From positions 1-12,007 of the forward strand of contig NZCU01000018.1 of the NCBI GenBank assembly GCA_002688395.1: DNA of 12,007 bases, given 5' to 3'. Source of the DNA: Nanobdellota archaeon (GTDB lineage: Archaea > Nanobdellota > Nanobdellia > SCGC-AAA011-G17 > ARS1403). The number at the start of each line of letters is the position of its first letter. Within the stretch, counting starts at the first letter, position 1. A program made the translations under genes and the position numbers. This document shows positions 11,536-12,007 of this stretch, piece by piece. A model generated the notes under the pieces. It worked only from the letters and a program-made list of their open reading frames with translations. It was not told where the DNA came from and ran no database searches.

Positions 11536-11751
11536 ATGGCAATATCTGTAGAGGTAATAATTTTTTATTTAGTTCTTATAGATAGCATAGGATCTAATTT
11601 AGTAGTTTGGTTTGGTGAAAAATGGTACACTAAAAATTTCAAAATTTTCTCTCGTTATTTCCCAATAGCTAAAGGTTGGAGTGCGCTTTATTTAATATTA
11701 GTACTATGGATTGGTTCAATATTCTATAGGTCTGGAATTTTGTTTTTTTAA
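11536..11751 (+). CDS. Small two-helix membrane protein, function unknown
   Basis: 71 residues. Two hydrophobic helices (about 4-25 and 47-69) flank an aromatic, basic loop (EKWYTKNFKIFSRYFPIAKGW). I do not know the family by name. The loop with conserved-looking W, Y, F and P-I-A-K-G-W residues suggests a defined structure rather than random coding. It has its own TATA box and is followed by the RNase P RNA promoter, so it is a single-gene unit. Codon choice matches its neighbours. Confidence 0.65.
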   Translation: MAISVEVIIFYLVLIDSIGSNLVVWFGEKWYTKNFKIFSRYFPIAKGWSALYLILVLWIGSIFYRSGILFF

Positions 11752-11760
11752 AAAGATATC

Positions 11761-11768
11761 TTTATATA
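11761..11768 (+). promoter_or_regulatory. TATA box of the RNase P RNA gene
   Basis: TTTATATA places the transcription start near 11788-11795, just ahead of the sequence that can form the first RNase P RNA helices. Confidence 0.55.
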
Positions 11769-11789
11769 CACTAATTCTGATAATATAAT

Positions 11790-12007
11790 ATGGTAGGTAA
11801 TATACTTAGCAATCGGAGAATCTTAAGAAAAGTTTTGCTTTAAGGTTAAACTTTTTTTGAAAAAGATTCGCTGAGGAAAGTCCGCACACTAAAAAAGGTC
11901 ACTCTTGCAAAAGAGTTCCAGAAACGGAAGGCAACCACGCAGAAACGACACGGTCTTTTGTCGTAATGATGTTCACGAAATTTCCTGCGAAGGAAACGAG
12001 AACTAAC
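11790..12007 (+). ncRNA. rnpB: RNase P RNA, 5' part (cut by window end)
   Basis: The conserved region GAGGAAAGTCCGCAC at 11873-11887 is the CR-I signature of RNase P RNA, the catalytic RNA that trims tRNA 5' ends. Just ahead, GAATCTT (11818-11824) pairs with AAGATTC (11863-11869) as P2. The bases between them fold as P3, with AAAAGTTT-type sequence against AAACTTTT. Downstream segments such as ACGCAGAAACGACACGG (11937-11953) fit the adenine-rich conserved single strands near the start of the specificity domain. The 3' half, including the P4 partner strand, is beyond the window. The 5' end is inferred from the TATA box and is uncertain by about 10 bases. Confidence 0.88.

Noticed and set aside
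11790..11843. 17-codon frame beginning ATGGTAGG ahead of the RNase P signature
   Set aside because: It lies inside the P1-P3 region of the RNase P RNA, and the helices explain the sequence better than a peptide.
1..12007. CRISPR array, insertion sequence or prophage
   Set aside because: I saw no regularly spaced direct repeats, transposase or integrase motifs, or terminal inverted repeats. The only mobile-type gene is the LAGLIDADG endonuclease.

Overview
The window comes from an AT-rich archaeal genome. Archaeal-type ribosomal and transcription proteins (Rpo7, Spt4, S24e, S27ae, S10), a tRNA with a bulge-helix-bulge intron, TATA-box promoters about 25 bp ahead of near-leaderless starts, and overlapping ATGA start/stop pairs all point to archaea. 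The set of small membrane-anchored proteins, the kleisin ScpA and the very low GC suggest a DPANN lineage such as Woesearchaeota or Pacearchaeota. That placement is inference from style, not a phylogeny.

Region by region: 1-851 (+) is the conserved archaeal cluster rpo7 (3' end only), spt4, rps24e, rps27ae, with every junction overlapping. 852-1052 is non-coding, with one GC-richer hairpin and the scpA promoter. 1053-1769 (+) is scpA. 1753-2492 (-) holds a DUF192 protein and a minimal alkylguanine-DNA methyltransferase domain. 2511-3888 (-) is an operon of three small paralogous membrane-anchored proteins sharing a LVAFN(F/Y)...TG membrane-exit motif. 3957-4322 (-) is a small orphan HTH protein.

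4354-9262 (-) is a tightly coupled five-gene operon: a PadR-type regulator, a MacB/LolD-type ABC ATPase, a secreted protein with Ig-like domains and a C-terminal membrane anchor, and two MacB/FtsX-type permeases. It looks like a complete PadR-controlled exporter or mechanotransmission complex in which the Ig-like protein takes the place of the bacterial MacA adaptor. The PadR promoter and the promoter of the three-paralogue operon both carry TATATAAA-N4-TATCG, so one regulator may control both.

9382-9690 (+) is rps10. A small gene of unknown function lies convergent to it at 9687-9994 (-) and appears broken by a one-base frameshift. 10099-10791 (+) is a two-motif LAGLIDADG endonuclease whose last codons run into the 5' end of a tRNA-Ser gene (10777-10903). 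That tRNA has a 32-nt intron at a non-canonical site (27/28) and 12 extra bases in the anticodon loop. 10947-11751 (+) encodes a secreted cysteine-rich protein and a two-helix membrane protein. The window ends inside the RNase P RNA gene (from about 11790).
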